64,000 nt of DNA from assembly GCA_036964625.1 (NCBI GenBank), contig JBALTG010000004.1, positions 1-64,000 of the forward strand, written 5' to 3'. Source of the stretch: Motiliproteus sp036964625 (lineage in GTDB: Bacteria; Pseudomonadota; Gammaproteobacteria; Pseudomonadales; Balneatricaceae). Below, piece after piece: positions 35,352-44,592 of the stretch. Below the pieces are notes generated by a model that saw nothing but the letters and a program-made list of their open reading frames with translations, was not told where the DNA came from and did no database searches. The position numbers and the translations under genes were made by a program. Each line of letters begins with the position of its first letter. Position 1 is the stretch's first letter.

Positions 35352-38163
35352 GGCTTGGCTCCGTTGCAGGCGCCATCTCTGGGCTCGTATTCGGGGTTGT
35401 GGTTGGGTTCAGTCGCTCTAGTTCGTAATAACGATTCAGTGGTTGTAATTGTGAGTACTGGTACACGTTGGGGTCGAGCGGAGCAACCGAGGCTTCTCCG
35501 GCGATAAAATCGGTCATGAGTCGTTCCAGAGTTTGCCGCCACAGTCCGGTCATCTGCTCCCAATCGGCGCAGGGCGGGTTGCGCAGCTGTGTCAGGGGGG
35601 CGATTCCGGATGCCGGAGATGCGTTGGCGCAGATCCCTTTGAAGGTTACTTCTGCGGCGTTAATTTGACCAAAGGCGAGCGCGGAGACAGGGTGGCGGGT
35701 GGCTAGGCTGTAGAGGGGGAGTTGCGGTTGGCGCGGCCGTTCGCCGAACCAGTCGGCCACTGTTGGGGTGCCGGATTTGTAATCGATCAGCAGTTCGCTA
35801 CCGTCCTGCAGGCGGTCAACCCGATCGATACGTAGCCGTAAAGGCATCCCTAGAAGCTCCGTGTTCAGCGTTTTTTCTACCGCAACGACGCTGAACACAG
35901 GACGTGCTCGCTCCTCCTCTAGCCAGCGTTCGGTTAGACGGTGTAAGCGCCGCTGTTCGAGTTGCCAAAAGCGTTGCCCCATCCAGTCGGGGGCCTGTTT
36001 TCGGAACGGCACGATGGCCTGTTCGATAGCGCTGCCAATAAGCCGTTGCAGGTCTGCAGGTTCGGTCTGTAATAGATCTTGCTGTGAGTGCAGCTGTTGC
36101 CAGATCTGCTCCAGGACTGCGTGCAGCAGATTGCCTCTGTCCGCATGGCTCAGGCCTGTTTGCGAGCGTTCCAGGGGTTTGGCGCCGAGTCGATGGATGG
36201 CAAAGGCGCTGAACGGGCAGAGCGCTTGGTTGGTCAGGATGGCGCTGCCACCGCCAAGCTGATCGCGTTCCTCATTGGAGATGCTGGGTGCTCGGGCCGT
36301 ATCTATCCGCTGCAGCGGGGCGTCGGCTTGAAGTCTGGAGAGCTGAGGCGTTTGTTTCTGTTCGCAGAAGCGCTGCTCGGGGCTGAGCAGCAGCTGTTCC
36401 GGCGTTACTGCGGGGTGATCGCAGATCAGGGCGCTAGGGCGAAGAATCTGATCGTTGCGCCGCAGTGGGTAGCTGAATACAACCTGCTCTGCGCTGGCAG
36501 CAAACAGCAGGGTCAGTTGCCGGGCGAAATTTAGCTCGCGCTCAGCGCAGGCGTGTGGCATCTGCATCGCCTGCTGGTAAGCAGCAGGTAGCAGCGGATT
36601 AAGATCGGGGGGCGCGGGCCAGCTCTCGTCGTTGAGTCCCATAACCCAGAGGTGGGAAAAGCGCAGTCCCGCGGCTTCCAGCGGGCCCAGGATCTGAACC
36701 GCAGAATCGGGTGTTTGGGCTTGAAAGATGGTGCTTTGACTCTCTGTGCGTAATAGTCTTAATGCGTCGCTGAAACTCAGGTCGGCCAGGATGCAGTCGA
36801 AACGGGCCAGTCCTGCTAGCAGCGCGTACCACTGTTTGATCTGTTGGTACTCCAGGCTGCTGGGCTGGCGTTGGCCGGGCCAGCCTAGTTGGGTCAGCGT
36901 GGCAACTAGCCAAGGACCCCAGGCATTGAGTGCGCGTTTGGGTGAGCGCTGCATTTTTTGCAGGCGTTGCAGTGCGTTTTCCAAGACCGGGCAACAAGGG
37001 AGGTCCTGTTCAGGGCTCTCTTGCGGGTTCTGCAACGCGGGATCGCTCTGGCGCGTGTTCATGCGTGCCAGCTGTTGCAATATCTGGGTCAGCGAAAGCG
37101 CGTCCAGACCCAGCCGGCGTAAGCGTCGCTCCAGTTCGATGCGCGCCTCCAGTTCCTGCTCAAGTCCGGCGATGAAGGGGCTATAAAACAGTGCAGGCAG
37201 TTCATCGAGCAATAGCGGGCGGTTGGCCAGGCCTAGCAGTACAAATGCGCTGTCGATGACCGGGCAGTCAGCCAGGGGTGTACCTATCGACATGTTAAAC
37301 AGGGGTGCGTCAACCGCTGCGTCTGCAAACAATCGGCTAGGTTCGAGGGTCTGCCGGAAAATGCGTTCGTGCAGGCTGCGTCTGGCGCTTAACTGCGGAT
37401 CCACAATGGCGATGCTTGCGCCGGGGAACTGTTGCAGGATCTGCCGGGTCCACTGCCCGGCCAGTTGGATCTCCTGTTCGACGCTATCGCAGCCCAAGCG
37501 CTGGCAGTACCCGGGGGAGGTCTCGCTCTGTAGTCGCTGTTGTTGCACGAAGGCGGCAGCCAGCAGGGACTTATAGAGGGGAGCTATATCCTGGAACCCA
37601 GTCAGGCATACATACGGCTGCTTAGTGAGTACGCCCTGTTGAAAGGCGTCGATTAAACGTTCGACGGCATCGCAAAAGGTGATGGCGTTGGGTTCTTTGC
37701 AGCGTGCCCTAAAGCTGTCATGCCAGCGGCCGAATATGAAGCCATCATCGACAAAAGGTTGCAGCTGCTCCGATCGGGGTTGCTGGTGCCAGAGTTGCAA
37801 CGTCTTCAGCGCTTGTTGCGCATGCCGTGCTGCGCCCGCCGGTTGCAGCCACTGTTGGGTCTCGGGGTCTTGCTCCAGGCATTGCTTCCAAAGTTGCAGC
37901 TCCTGACGGGGCTCGAGTAACAGGGCTCGTCCCAGGGGGTGGTTGCTGTCCTGGAGCTGCTGCCACAGTTGTCGCGCCCAGCCTTCGAGTGAAAACACAG
38001 CGGGTGTATGCCAGGCTTGAATCCCTTGCTGGCGCTGACGAAGGGCGTGGTTGTCGAGAATGTGCCGGCTCAGGCGGCGGTTGGGGGTTAGGATCGTCTG
38101 CTGTCTTTGTAGGGCTTGCAATAGGGCTTGTTGCAAGGGGCGGGGAGAAAGCAGCGCTGTCAT
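35344..38163 (-). CDS. AddB-like PD-(D/E)XK nuclease family DNA-repair protein
   Basis: A 939-residue protein of the type named 'probable DNA repair protein' in gammaproteobacteria. The N-terminus TILTPNRRLSRHILDNHA replaces a Walker motif, so the helicase fold looks inactive. The C-terminal nuclease has RIDRVDRLQDGSELLIDYKSG followed by QPQLPLYSLA. CPFSAFAIHRLGA marks the junction to the nuclease domain. I do not see the four-cysteine iron-sulphur set of classical AddB. GGAG lies before ATG 38163; a TTG at 38175 would add four residues. Partner of the AddA-like protein. Confidence 0.82.
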   Translation of the reverse strand: MTALLSPRPLQQALLQALQRQQTILTPNRRLSRHILDNHALRQRQQGIQAWHTPAVFSLEGWARQLWQQLQDSNHPLGRALLLEPRQELQLWKQCLEQDPETQQWLQPAGAARHAQQALKTLQLWHQQPRSEQLQPFVDDGFIFGRWHDSFRARCKEPNAITFCDAVERLIDAFQQGVLTKQPYVCLTGFQDIAPLYKSLLAAAFVQQQRLQSETSPGYCQRLGCDSVEQEIQLAGQWTRQILQQFPGASIAIVDPQLSARRSLHERIFRQTLEPSRLFADAAVDAPLFNMSIGTPLADCPVIDSAFVLLGLANRPLLLDELPALFYSPFIAGLEQELEARIELERRLRRLGLDALSLTQILQQLARMNTRQSDPALQNPQESPEQDLPCCPVLENALQRLQKMQRSPKRALNAWGPWLVATLTQLGWPGQRQPSSLEYQQIKQWYALLAGLARFDCILADLSFSDALRLLRTESQSTIFQAQTPDSAVQILGPLEAAGLRFSHLWVMGLNDESWPAPPDLNPLLPAAYQQAMQMPHACAERELNFARQLTLLFAASAEQVVFSYPLRRNDQILRPSALICDHPAVTPEQLLLSPEQRFCEQKQTPQLSRLQADAPLQRIDTARAPSISNEERDQLGGGSAILTNQALCPFSAFAIHRLGAKPLERSQTGLSHADRGNLLHAVLEQIWQQLHSQQDLLQTEPADLQRLIGSAIEQAIVPFRKQAPDWMGQRFWQLEQRRLHRLTERWLEEERARPVFSVVAVEKTLNTELLGMPLRLRIDRVDRLQDGSELLIDYKSGTPTVADWFGERPRQPQLPLYSLATRHPVSALAFGQINAAEVTFKGICANASPASGIAPLTQLRNPPCADWEQMTGLWRQTLERLMTDFIAGEASVAPLDPNVYQYSQLQPLNRYYELERLNPTTTPNTSPEMAPATEPSHD

Positions 38164-38300
38164 TTTGATCTCCAAGGCGATAATCAGCGCCCATCATACC
38201 AGTATCGACCATTAATATTAGCGGTTTAACCCAAGGCGGGGAGGCTGTTATAATTGGCTGTTTTGTGGTTTTGTCTCGCTTTCGTTTAGGAATGTATGGT

Positions 38301-38870
38301 ATGCGTAACAGTTTGTTATTATTGGTTTTACTGGCGTCTGGGGTGGTGAATGGTGCTGAGTACCATATCAGCGATGAGGTCTCTGTGTTTATGCATAGTG
38401 GTCCGAGCAATAAATATCGGATCATATCCAACCTGCCCAGCGGTACTATGCTCGATGTTTTAACCAGAGATAAGAGTGCCGGGTATGTCAAGGTGCGCTT
38501 AGCCAAAGGCACCGAAGGTTGGGTTCAGGGTAAATATGTAGACAAGGGGCAGAGTCTTGCTGTGCGCTTGCCTGAGCTCGAGAAAGCGCTAGCGCGGAGC
38601 CGCCAGCTCACCGACGAGCAGGGGGAGGCGCTGGCCGGGTTGGAATCAGATCTGGTCAATGCTAACAACCAGCAGACTCAGTACACCGCTGAAGTTTCCC
38701 AGCTTCAGAACGAGGTTGGTCGCCTAAAGCAGGAGATCGGCGCCATGGACGAAACCCACCTGATGGGTTGGTTCCTGCGGGGTGGGGCGCTGGTGCTGGG
38801 TGGTTTGTTGATTGGTTTGATCGTCCCTCATCTGCCTAAACGTCGGCAGCGTAATAATGATTGGTTCTGA
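38301..38870 (+). CDS. SH3-domain envelope protein (YgiM-like, TIGR04211 type)
   Basis: A 189-residue protein. A signal peptide (MRNSLLLLVLLASGVVNGAE) is followed by a bacterial SH3 domain (YHISDEVSVFMHSGPSNKYR to GWVQGKYV, about 20-85). A coiled coil follows (about 95-155), then a C-terminal membrane helix ending in a basic tail (PHLPKRRQRNN). This order is the same as in YgiM. The function is unknown; an envelope role is likely. AGGA lies ten bases before ATG 38301; ATG 38292 is an alternative. Confidence 0.88.
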   Translation: MRNSLLLLVLLASGVVNGAEYHISDEVSVFMHSGPSNKYRIISNLPSGTMLDVLTRDKSAGYVKVRLAKGTEGWVQGKYVDKGQSLAVRLPELEKALARSRQLTDEQGEALAGLESDLVNANNQQTQYTAEVSQLQNEVGRLKQEIGAMDETHLMGWFLRGGALVLGGLLIGLIVPHLPKRRQRNNDWF

Positions 38871-38956
38871 GTGTCTGTTGGTTGAACTTCTACGGGTGAC
38901 GGTGGGTCCATTAGGCCTAACCGTTATTTTTGTCAGCGCATAGGAACTCTTAACTG

Positions 38957-40807
38957 ATGTCTGCTTTTTTCAAACGTATCCGTCTCTCTCCGTGGCTGTT
39001 AAGTGTCTGGGTGCTGCTATCGCTAAGTGGGCTGGCGCAGGCCTCTGTGTTCGATAAGTTGATCGCCAATAGCGACGGTCCGTTGCCGGTTGAGCAGGCT
39101 TACCAGTTTAGTTTCAATGAGCTGGGAGGCGGGGTGTATCGCCTGCATTGGCTGATTGAGTCTGATTATTATCTCTACCGTGACAAGATCAAGCTCAAGC
39201 CGAGTGATGGGGTTGAGGTGGTTGAGGTCCGGTATCCCGAAGCGGTGCAAAAACAAGATCCGCTGTTTGGTGATGTTGCGGTCTATTATCACGAGGTCGA
39301 GCTGCTGGTTCGGCTGCAATCGACAGATGTCGCTGTCATTGATGGCCAGCTCGGTATCGAATATCAGGGGTGCTGGGAGGGAGGGATCTGCTACCCACCG
39401 GTTAAAAAGACCGAGGCCTTGGTTGGGGTGTCGCTGCAGGCCGCTGCTTTGCCCGGTCTGATTAGCACAAAGGCGATCCAATCTGCGCCAGACTATGCGC
39501 TTTCGTTGACTGATCCCCGGCAGGTCATCGATCAGCTGGCCAGTGGTAATCTATGGCTCACACTGGGATTGTTCTTTTTGGCTGGGCTGGCATTGTCGCT
39601 GACCCCCTGTGTGTTTCCGATGATACCGATACTGGCGGGGGTGATTGCCGGACAGGGTGAGCAGGTCACGACACGCAAGGCTTTCATGCTCTCGCTGGTC
39701 TACGTGCTGTCGATGAGTCTGACGTATACCATTATTGGCGTGTTGGCTGGGCTGTTCGGTGGCAATCTGCAAGCCAGCTTTCAGAGTCCGTGGGTCATCT
39801 CTGTCTTTAGTGGTTTATTCGTTGTGCTGTCGCTGTCGATGTTTGGTTTTTACCAGTTACAGGTTCCGGCCTCGTTTCAGAATGCGCTTAACCGGATGAG
39901 TCGGAGTCAGCAGGGTGGTCATTTGCTGGGCGTTGGTATCATGGGTTTTCTGTCGGCGTTGATTGTGGGTCCCTGTGTCGCGGCGCCTTTGGCGGGCGCG
40001 TTGGTGTATATCGGTCAGACCGGAGATCCTGTATTAGGCGGGTTGGCGCTGTTTATGCTGAGCATGGGGATGGGGCTACCGCTGATACTGATCGGCTGCT
40101 CGGCCGGTAAGCTGCTGCCTAAGGCGGGTGCCTGGATGAATGTCGTTAAACAGGTGTTTGGCGTTGCGTTGCTGTTGCTGGCGATATGGATGCTGGATCG
40201 GATAGTGCCTGCCGTCGTCACTCAGATTTTGCTGGCTGTGGTGTTGCTGGGTTGTGCCGTCTTTATGCGTGCCCTGGATGGGCTTGAGCAGGGTGCAGGG
40301 GCGGTGTTGCGGTTGGCTAAGGCGCTGGGTGTGCTGTTGCTGGTCTATTCGGTCATGCTGCTGGTTGGCTCTGCGACCGGGCAGGGGTCTGTGCTGCAGC
40401 CGCTGAAAGGGTTGGTCGGAGCCGGGGTTGCAGCGACGACCGCGCCGGTGGCTTTTACTAAGGTCACATCACTGGAGCAGTTGGAGCCGCTGCTGGAGCG
40501 GGCAAAGGTGGGTCAGGATCCGGTTATGCTGGATTTTTATGCGGACTGGTGTGTGTCCTGTAAAGAGCTGGAGGTTTACACCTTTGCAGACAGCGCGGTT
40601 GCAAGCAAGTTGCAAGGGTTTGTCTCGATCAAGGTTGATGTTACCGCGAACGATGATGCTGCCGATGCACTTTATAAACGCTATGGCATCGTAGGGCCGC
40701 CGGCGCTGGTGTTTTATGACCGTGCCGGTGTGTTGCAGGAGACTGCGATGCTGGTAGGTGTGCCTGATCCGGCGCCGTTTGTGGAGCATTTGAACTTGAT
40801 CAATTAA
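38957..40807 (+). CDS. dsbD: Thiol:disulfide interchange protein DsbD
   Basis: A 616-residue three-part protein: signal peptide, periplasmic alpha domain with CWEGGICYPPVKK, eight-helix beta domain with LTPCVFPMIPILAGVIAG and GPCVAAPLAGALVYIG, and a periplasmic thioredoxin-like gamma domain with DWCVSCKELE. All six redox cysteines are present. DsbD passes electrons from cytoplasmic thioredoxin to periplasmic DsbC, DsbG and CcmG. TrxB in this window feeds the same chain. This fits with the multihaem cytochrome at 60.5 kb needing reduced haem-binding cysteines. Confidence 0.97.
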   Translation: MSAFFKRIRLSPWLLSVWVLLSLSGLAQASVFDKLIANSDGPLPVEQAYQFSFNELGGGVYRLHWLIESDYYLYRDKIKLKPSDGVEVVEVRYPEAVQKQDPLFGDVAVYYHEVELLVRLQSTDVAVIDGQLGIEYQGCWEGGICYPPVKKTEALVGVSLQAAALPGLISTKAIQSAPDYALSLTDPRQVIDQLASGNLWLTLGLFFLAGLALSLTPCVFPMIPILAGVIAGQGEQVTTRKAFMLSLVYVLSMSLTYTIIGVLAGLFGGNLQASFQSPWVISVFSGLFVVLSLSMFGFYQLQVPASFQNALNRMSRSQQGGHLLGVGIMGFLSALIVGPCVAAPLAGALVYIGQTGDPVLGGLALFMLSMGMGLPLILIGCSAGKLLPKAGAWMNVVKQVFGVALLLLAIWMLDRIVPAVVTQILLAVVLLGCAVFMRALDGLEQGAGAVLRLAKALGVLLLVYSVMLLVGSATGQGSVLQPLKGLVGAGVAATTAPVAFTKVTSLEQLEPLLERAKVGQDPVMLDFYADWCVSCKELEVYTFADSAVASKLQGFVSIKVDVTANDDAADALYKRYGIVGPPALVFYDRAGVLQETAMLVGVPDPAPFVEHLNLIN

Positions 40808-40919
40808 GGATGGTTTGATTGTGTTTTATTGACTTATGTCAGCGCTTTGGTCCGGGTTGTCGGTGTAGTCTATTGTCTTTGCTGTCGTCATTTATGCTTG
40901 GTAGCCAGAGGGAATAGGG

Positions 40920-41521
40920 ATGAGTTTAAGTTTCGCCGAGATGATTGCTTTACAGGACGTCAGAGTGTGTGAGCACCAGGCGATTAAAGAGATTACGCCG
41001 ACAAAGTTTTATGCCCTGTCGAGCTGCGTGTTGATCTCGTTAGGGGTGTATGTGATTACTTTGCTGTTCTCTAACGTTGCTTTTAGTGTGCTAGGGTTCG
41101 CCACATCAGATTTGGTTGTTCGGGCCAATCAGGCTGTTTTGGTTGTTATCGGTTTGGGGGTGTTGTTTTTTCCCTGGATAAAGATGCAGCGTTACCGGAT
41201 TAAGATAATGGGGGGCAGACCCAGCTGTTTCGCTATCAGGAGGCGATTGTGGCGATTTTTGGGGTTCTGTTTGCAAACGTACCGATCATGTTTCTGGCAC
41301 ATGCGGTCGCCTTGCACGACAGAATGGCTTATCTGCAGACGGTTAGCGCTGAGGTGCTTGGCTATATGCAGTCGTCGTACGCATTTCAGATGCCGACGCT
41401 GCATGATGTGGCTGTTTGTGCGCTATTCGGTATCGCCTTGTTAGTGATTAAGGTGATGGTTTTTTTACAGGTGGCGCGGCGCTTTGTTCAGAATAAACGT
41501 TACCGTCATGTGGTCCGGTAG
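40920..41521 (+). pseudogene. Four-helix membrane protein gene, frame broken at a G6 tract
   Basis: The first frame (from ATG 40920) encodes a hydrophilic N-terminus and two membrane helices, then runs into nonsense after KIMGG. A second frame resumes at QTQLFRYQEAIVAIFGVLF (from 41216) with two more membrane helices and ends at 41521. The switch lies at six G residues, 41210-41215. One added or two removed G would join the frames into one protein of about 200 residues. The second half keeps clean coding character. This may be a recent mutation, a phase-variable tract or a sequence error. The family is not recognised. Confidence 0.75.
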
Positions 41522-41565
41522 CGGTTACGCAGGCCTCGTTGGCCTCCTGTTTGTTCTTTGATTGA

Positions 41566-41597
41566 AAAAAAAGAGACCGCGCTGGGTCTCTTTTTTG
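41566..41597. terminator. Bidirectional terminator
   Basis: AAAAAAGAGACC and GGTCTCTTTTTT surround a short GC-rich loop, with A- and T-runs outside. It separates the frameshifted membrane gene from the convergent hydrolase gene. Confidence 0.9.
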
Positions 41598-41613
41598 AGG
41601 TGGTGCGGAGGGT

Positions 41614-42159
41614 TTAGCGCAGATAGTTTTTACTGATTGTCTTGAAGCTATCCGTCCCCGATTTTTCCATCCACTCGAAAGCGACCATTTCACGACTGAC
41701 AATCTGGATCTGCAATTGCTGTAGGCGTGCGATCGCGAGTTGTTTATCGGCGTCGTTTCGGGACGAGATAAGATCACCGACAACGAAGACCTCGAATCCT
41801 TGCTGATGCAGGCCGATGGCTGTTTGCAGTACGCACACGTGTGCTTCCATGCCGCAGATGATAATCTGCTGGCGCTGTTGCTGGCGGATCCGTTCAAGGC
41901 AGGAGGTATCGGCAGCACAGGAAAAATGTAACTTATCGATCACCTGCTCAGGTGTGGTAAGTTCTGCCAGGTCGGCGACTGTGTGTCCAAGCCCCTTCGG
42001 ATACTGCTCAGATACCAGTGTCGGAATGTTTAATAATGCGGCGATCTCCATTAGCCAGCGGGTTTGCTTAACAAGCTGTTCCGCCTGGCAGACTGCAGGT
42101 ACCAGCTTTTCCTGGATATCAACGACCAGCAGCAGCGCCTTGTCGGGGGCTATGAGCAT
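41614..42159 (-). CDS. Isochorismatase-like cysteine hydrolase
   Basis: A 181-residue protein with the catalytic triad of the family: Asp in LLLVVDIQEKLVPAV, Lys in VIDKLHFSC and Cys in GMEAHVCVLQTA. It is closest by eye to the YcaC-like branch. The substrate (an amide or similar) cannot be assigned. It lies 26 bases downstream of the MaoC hydratase gene on the same strand, so they may be cotranscribed. Confidence 0.87.
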   Translation of the reverse strand: MLIAPDKALLLVVDIQEKLVPAVCQAEQLVKQTRWLMEIAALLNIPTLVSEQYPKGLGHTVADLAELTTPEQVIDKLHFSCAADTSCLERIRQQQRQQIIICGMEAHVCVLQTAIGLHQQGFEVFVVGDLISSRNDADKQLAIARLQQLQIQIVSREMVAFEWMEKSGTDSFKTISKNYLR

Positions 42160-42185
42160 CAGGTTCTCCTTGGGTTGTCTGAGGT

Positions 42186-42614
42186 TTAGCTTTTAGAATC
42201 GACCATCAGGGTTGCATTTCCTGTTGCGACGATCTTACCGCTCACCGTGCAAACCGTGTTTAAGATTACCCGGCGGCGCTCGGTGTTGATCTCGGTTATG
42301 GTTGCTGTCGCGGTGACCGTGTCGCCGAACTTGACCGGGGCTTTGAATTTAATGTTCTGGTCGATATAGATGGCGCCGGGTCCGGGTAGTTTGGTGCCAA
42401 GCACTGCCGAGATCAGTCCGGCGCTGAACATGCCGTGGACAATGCGCTCTTTAAACATGGTTTGAGCGGCGTACTCGGCATTAATATGGACAGGGTTGTT
42501 GTCACCGGTGATGCCGGCAAAGGTGTAGACGTCAGACTCGGAGATAGTTTTGGCGAATGAGGCTGTCATCCCTTCTTCGAGATCTTCGATGTAGTAGCCG
42601 TGTAGGTCGTTCAT
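42186..42614 (-). CDS. MaoC-like (R)-specific enoyl-CoA hydratase
   Basis: A 142-residue hot-dog-fold protein with the hydratase 2 motif GDNNPVHINAEYA (Asp and His catalytic pair) and VHGMFSAGLIS. PhaJ-type enzymes convert trans-2-enoyl-CoA to (R)-3-hydroxyacyl-CoA, linking beta-oxidation to polyhydroxyalkanoate. No pha genes are in the window, so a role in PHA is only possible. Confidence 0.88.
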   Translation of the reverse strand: MNDLHGYYIEDLEEGMTASFAKTISESDVYTFAGITGDNNPVHINAEYAAQTMFKERIVHGMFSAGLISAVLGTKLPGPGAIYIDQNIKFKAPVKFGDTVTATATITEINTERRRVILNTVCTVSGKIVATGNATLMVDSKS

Positions 42615-42764
42615 GGTCTCTCCTGATAACTAAAATGATATTAAAGTGCAGCTAGGGTAGCCTATGCCTACTTTGTAGGCCAAGCCTATGTTCGGTTTTG
42701 GGTTGAGAATTTTTAGGGGCGCGCTTTTTAGTGTTAAAGTTAAAAATTTGAGGGTGATTTAGCG

Positions 42765-43418
42765 GTGGGTTTGAAGTTAATTATTTTTGACTGGGATGGT
42801 ACGTTGATCGATTCTGCCGATCGGATTATCAGCTGCATGCAGAAGGCCTCGGTTGACGTGGCGTTGCCTGTGCCGAGCCCTGATGCGGTACGCAATATTA
42901 TTGGCCTGGGGTTGCCTGAGGTGTTCGAGCAGCTGTTTGGTCGCTTGAGTGTTGCTCAGCAAGAGCAGATGCGCGAGCGTTACGGCTATTATTATATTGA
43001 GCAGGACGATACACCGACTGAATTTTTCCCGGGGGTGCGCGATGGTTTGGCGCGGCTGCGTCAGCGCGGTTATCGTTTGGCGGTGGCTACCGGAAAAAGC
43101 CGTATGGGGCTGGACAGGGTCTTTGCAGAAACGGGGCTTGGGCAGGCGTTTGAGCATAGTCGCTGTGCTGATGAGACGCGCTCTAAGCCCCATCCATTGA
43201 TGCTTGAGCAGTTGCTGGAGGAGAGCGGTTGTCGGGTTGATGAGGCTGTAATGGTCGGTGATACCGAGTACGATTTAGCGATGGCGGTAACGGCAGGAAT
43301 GGTGTCTATAGGGGTCTCGTATGGTGCGCATCGCCCGCAGCGGCTGCTTAAGCATTCGCCGCAGCGCATTGTTGACCATTTTAGTGAGCTCGAGCAGTGG
43401 CTTGAAGCTCGTCCATAG
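42765..43418 (+). CDS. HAD-IA family phosphatase (Gph-like)
   Basis: A 217-residue protein. HAD motifs: I FDWDGTLIDS, II ATGKSRMGL, III around the lysine of SKPHPLML, and IV VMVGDTEYDLAMA. The helical cap lies at about 20-85. It sits at the head of the sppA-maf-yceD block, as in many gammaproteobacteria where it follows rluC. rluC is not in the window; the stretch upstream instead holds the divergent hydratase gene. GTG 42765 is the assumed start; TTG 42771 is possible. Confidence 0.9.
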   Translation: MGLKLIIFDWDGTLIDSADRIISCMQKASVDVALPVPSPDAVRNIIGLGLPEVFEQLFGRLSVAQQEQMRERYGYYYIEQDDTPTEFFPGVRDGLARLRQRGYRLAVATGKSRMGLDRVFAETGLGQAFEHSRCADETRSKPHPLMLEQLLEESGCRVDEAVMVGDTEYDLAMAVTAGMVSIGVSYGAHRPQRLLKHSPQRIVDHFSELEQWLEARP

Positions 43419-43422
43419 TTCT

Positions 43423-43534
43423 CTAGGAGCCTGTCGGATTTTCCGCACGACTGAACGACTGCATGGATGCAGGAGGTAGAGCAACGCAGGAGCGGTTGCC
43501 GAGTAGATCAGCGTTAAGTCCGACAGGCTGCTAG
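43423..43534. repeat. 112-bp hairpin element, family B ends with a foreign interior
   Basis: The ends CTAGGAGCCTGTCGGA and TCCGACAGGCTGCTAG pair with one mismatch. The right 35 bases (GAGTAGATCAGCGTTAAGTC onward) are identical to the 11.56 kb copy. The middle instead holds GCATGGATGCAGGAGGTAGA and following bases, also found inverted at 26812-26860. It lies between the HAD and sppA genes. Confidence 0.85.
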
Positions 43535-43557
43535 TGATTTATAAATAGGATAACGGT

Positions 43558-44574
43558 GTGAGTGATAATCTGTGGGGCTCTGGCTCTCAAACTGATCAGG
43601 CCGAAAAAAAACCTGCCGACTTGCAGCAGGATCTGGGGTCGGGCTCCAAAGAGTGGCGTTTGATTGAAAAAATGGTAAACGGCCTGTCGGTCGAGCATCG
43701 GCGTTCAAGGCGCTGGGGTATTTTCTTTAAGTCGCTGACATTTATCTATCTGTTTGCTGCACTTTATTTCATTGTGGATAGCAGTTGGACTGAACAAATT
43801 TCCAGCAATAAGCCGCATACGGCGTTGGTTGATATCAGTGGCGCGATTGCGGCAGACACAGAGGCGAATGCGGATAGTATCGCGCAGAGCTTGCGTGCTG
43901 CTTTTGAGGATGAAAACACCCGTGGGGTGATCTTGCGTATTAACAGTCCGGGCGGTAGTCCGGTGCAGTCGGGTTATGTCTACGATGAGATCAAGCGGCT
44001 CCGTCAACTGTATCCAGATATCAAGCTCTACAGCGTGATTGCGGATATTGGCGCCTCGGGAGGCTACTACATTGCCGCGGCGGCCGACGAAATCTACGCC
44101 GATAAGGCTAGTTTGGTGGGCTCGATCGGCGTTATCTCTTCCAGTTTTGGCTTTGTTGGGGTGTTGGAGAAGCTGGGAGTTGAGCGCCGGTTGATGACGG
44201 CCGGAGAGCACAAGGCATTTCTGGATCCTTTTACACCCTTGAAGCAAAGTGAGCAGGAGTTCTGGAAAGGTGTGCTCAATACCACTCATCTGCAGTTTAT
44301 CGAGCAGGTCAAAAAAGGGCGTGGGGATCGACTAGGCTCCTCCGCGGAGCTTTTCAGTGGCTTGATCTGGACCGGAGAGCAGGCGCTGGAGTTGGGTCTG
44401 ATTGATGGTCTGGGAAGTACGGGTTATGTGGCTCGTGAGGTGATCGGTGAAGAGCATATCGTCAATTTCACCCGCTCGTTGTCGCCCTGGGAGAAGCTGG
44501 CAGAGCGGATGGGGGTGACGTTCGCGAAAACCATTTCGACCCAGTTGGGACTTAATGCGCCAGCGTTGCGCTAA
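43558..44574 (+). CDS. sppA: Signal peptide peptidase SppA, short S49 form
   Basis: A 338-residue protein with one membrane helix (about 60-80: FFKSLTFIYLFAALYFIV) and an S49 domain. The nucleophile serine is in DIGASGGYYIAAAAD and the general-base lysine in TAGEHKAFLDPF, as in the Bacillus enzyme. It degrades released signal peptides in the membrane. GTG start at 43558. Convergent with maf. Confidence 0.93.
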   Translation: MSDNLWGSGSQTDQAEKKPADLQQDLGSGSKEWRLIEKMVNGLSVEHRRSRRWGIFFKSLTFIYLFAALYFIVDSSWTEQISSNKPHTALVDISGAIAADTEANADSIAQSLRAAFEDENTRGVILRINSPGGSPVQSGYVYDEIKRLRQLYPDIKLYSVIADIGASGGYYIAAAADEIYADKASLVGSIGVISSSFGFVGVLEKLGVERRLMTAGEHKAFLDPFTPLKQSEQEFWKGVLNTTHLQFIEQVKKGRGDRLGSSAELFSGLIWTGEQALELGLIDGLGSTGYVAREVIGEEHIVNFTRSLSPWEKLAERMGVTFAKTISTQLGLNAPALR

Positions 44575-44592
44575 TTTATAATGGCTGGTTGG

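Noticed and set aside
37745..38512. 255-codon minus-strand open frame across the AddB-like gene start
   Set aside because: It overlaps both the AddB-like gene in another frame and the SH3 gene on the other strand, and its composition is low-complexity Pro/Ala/Thr.
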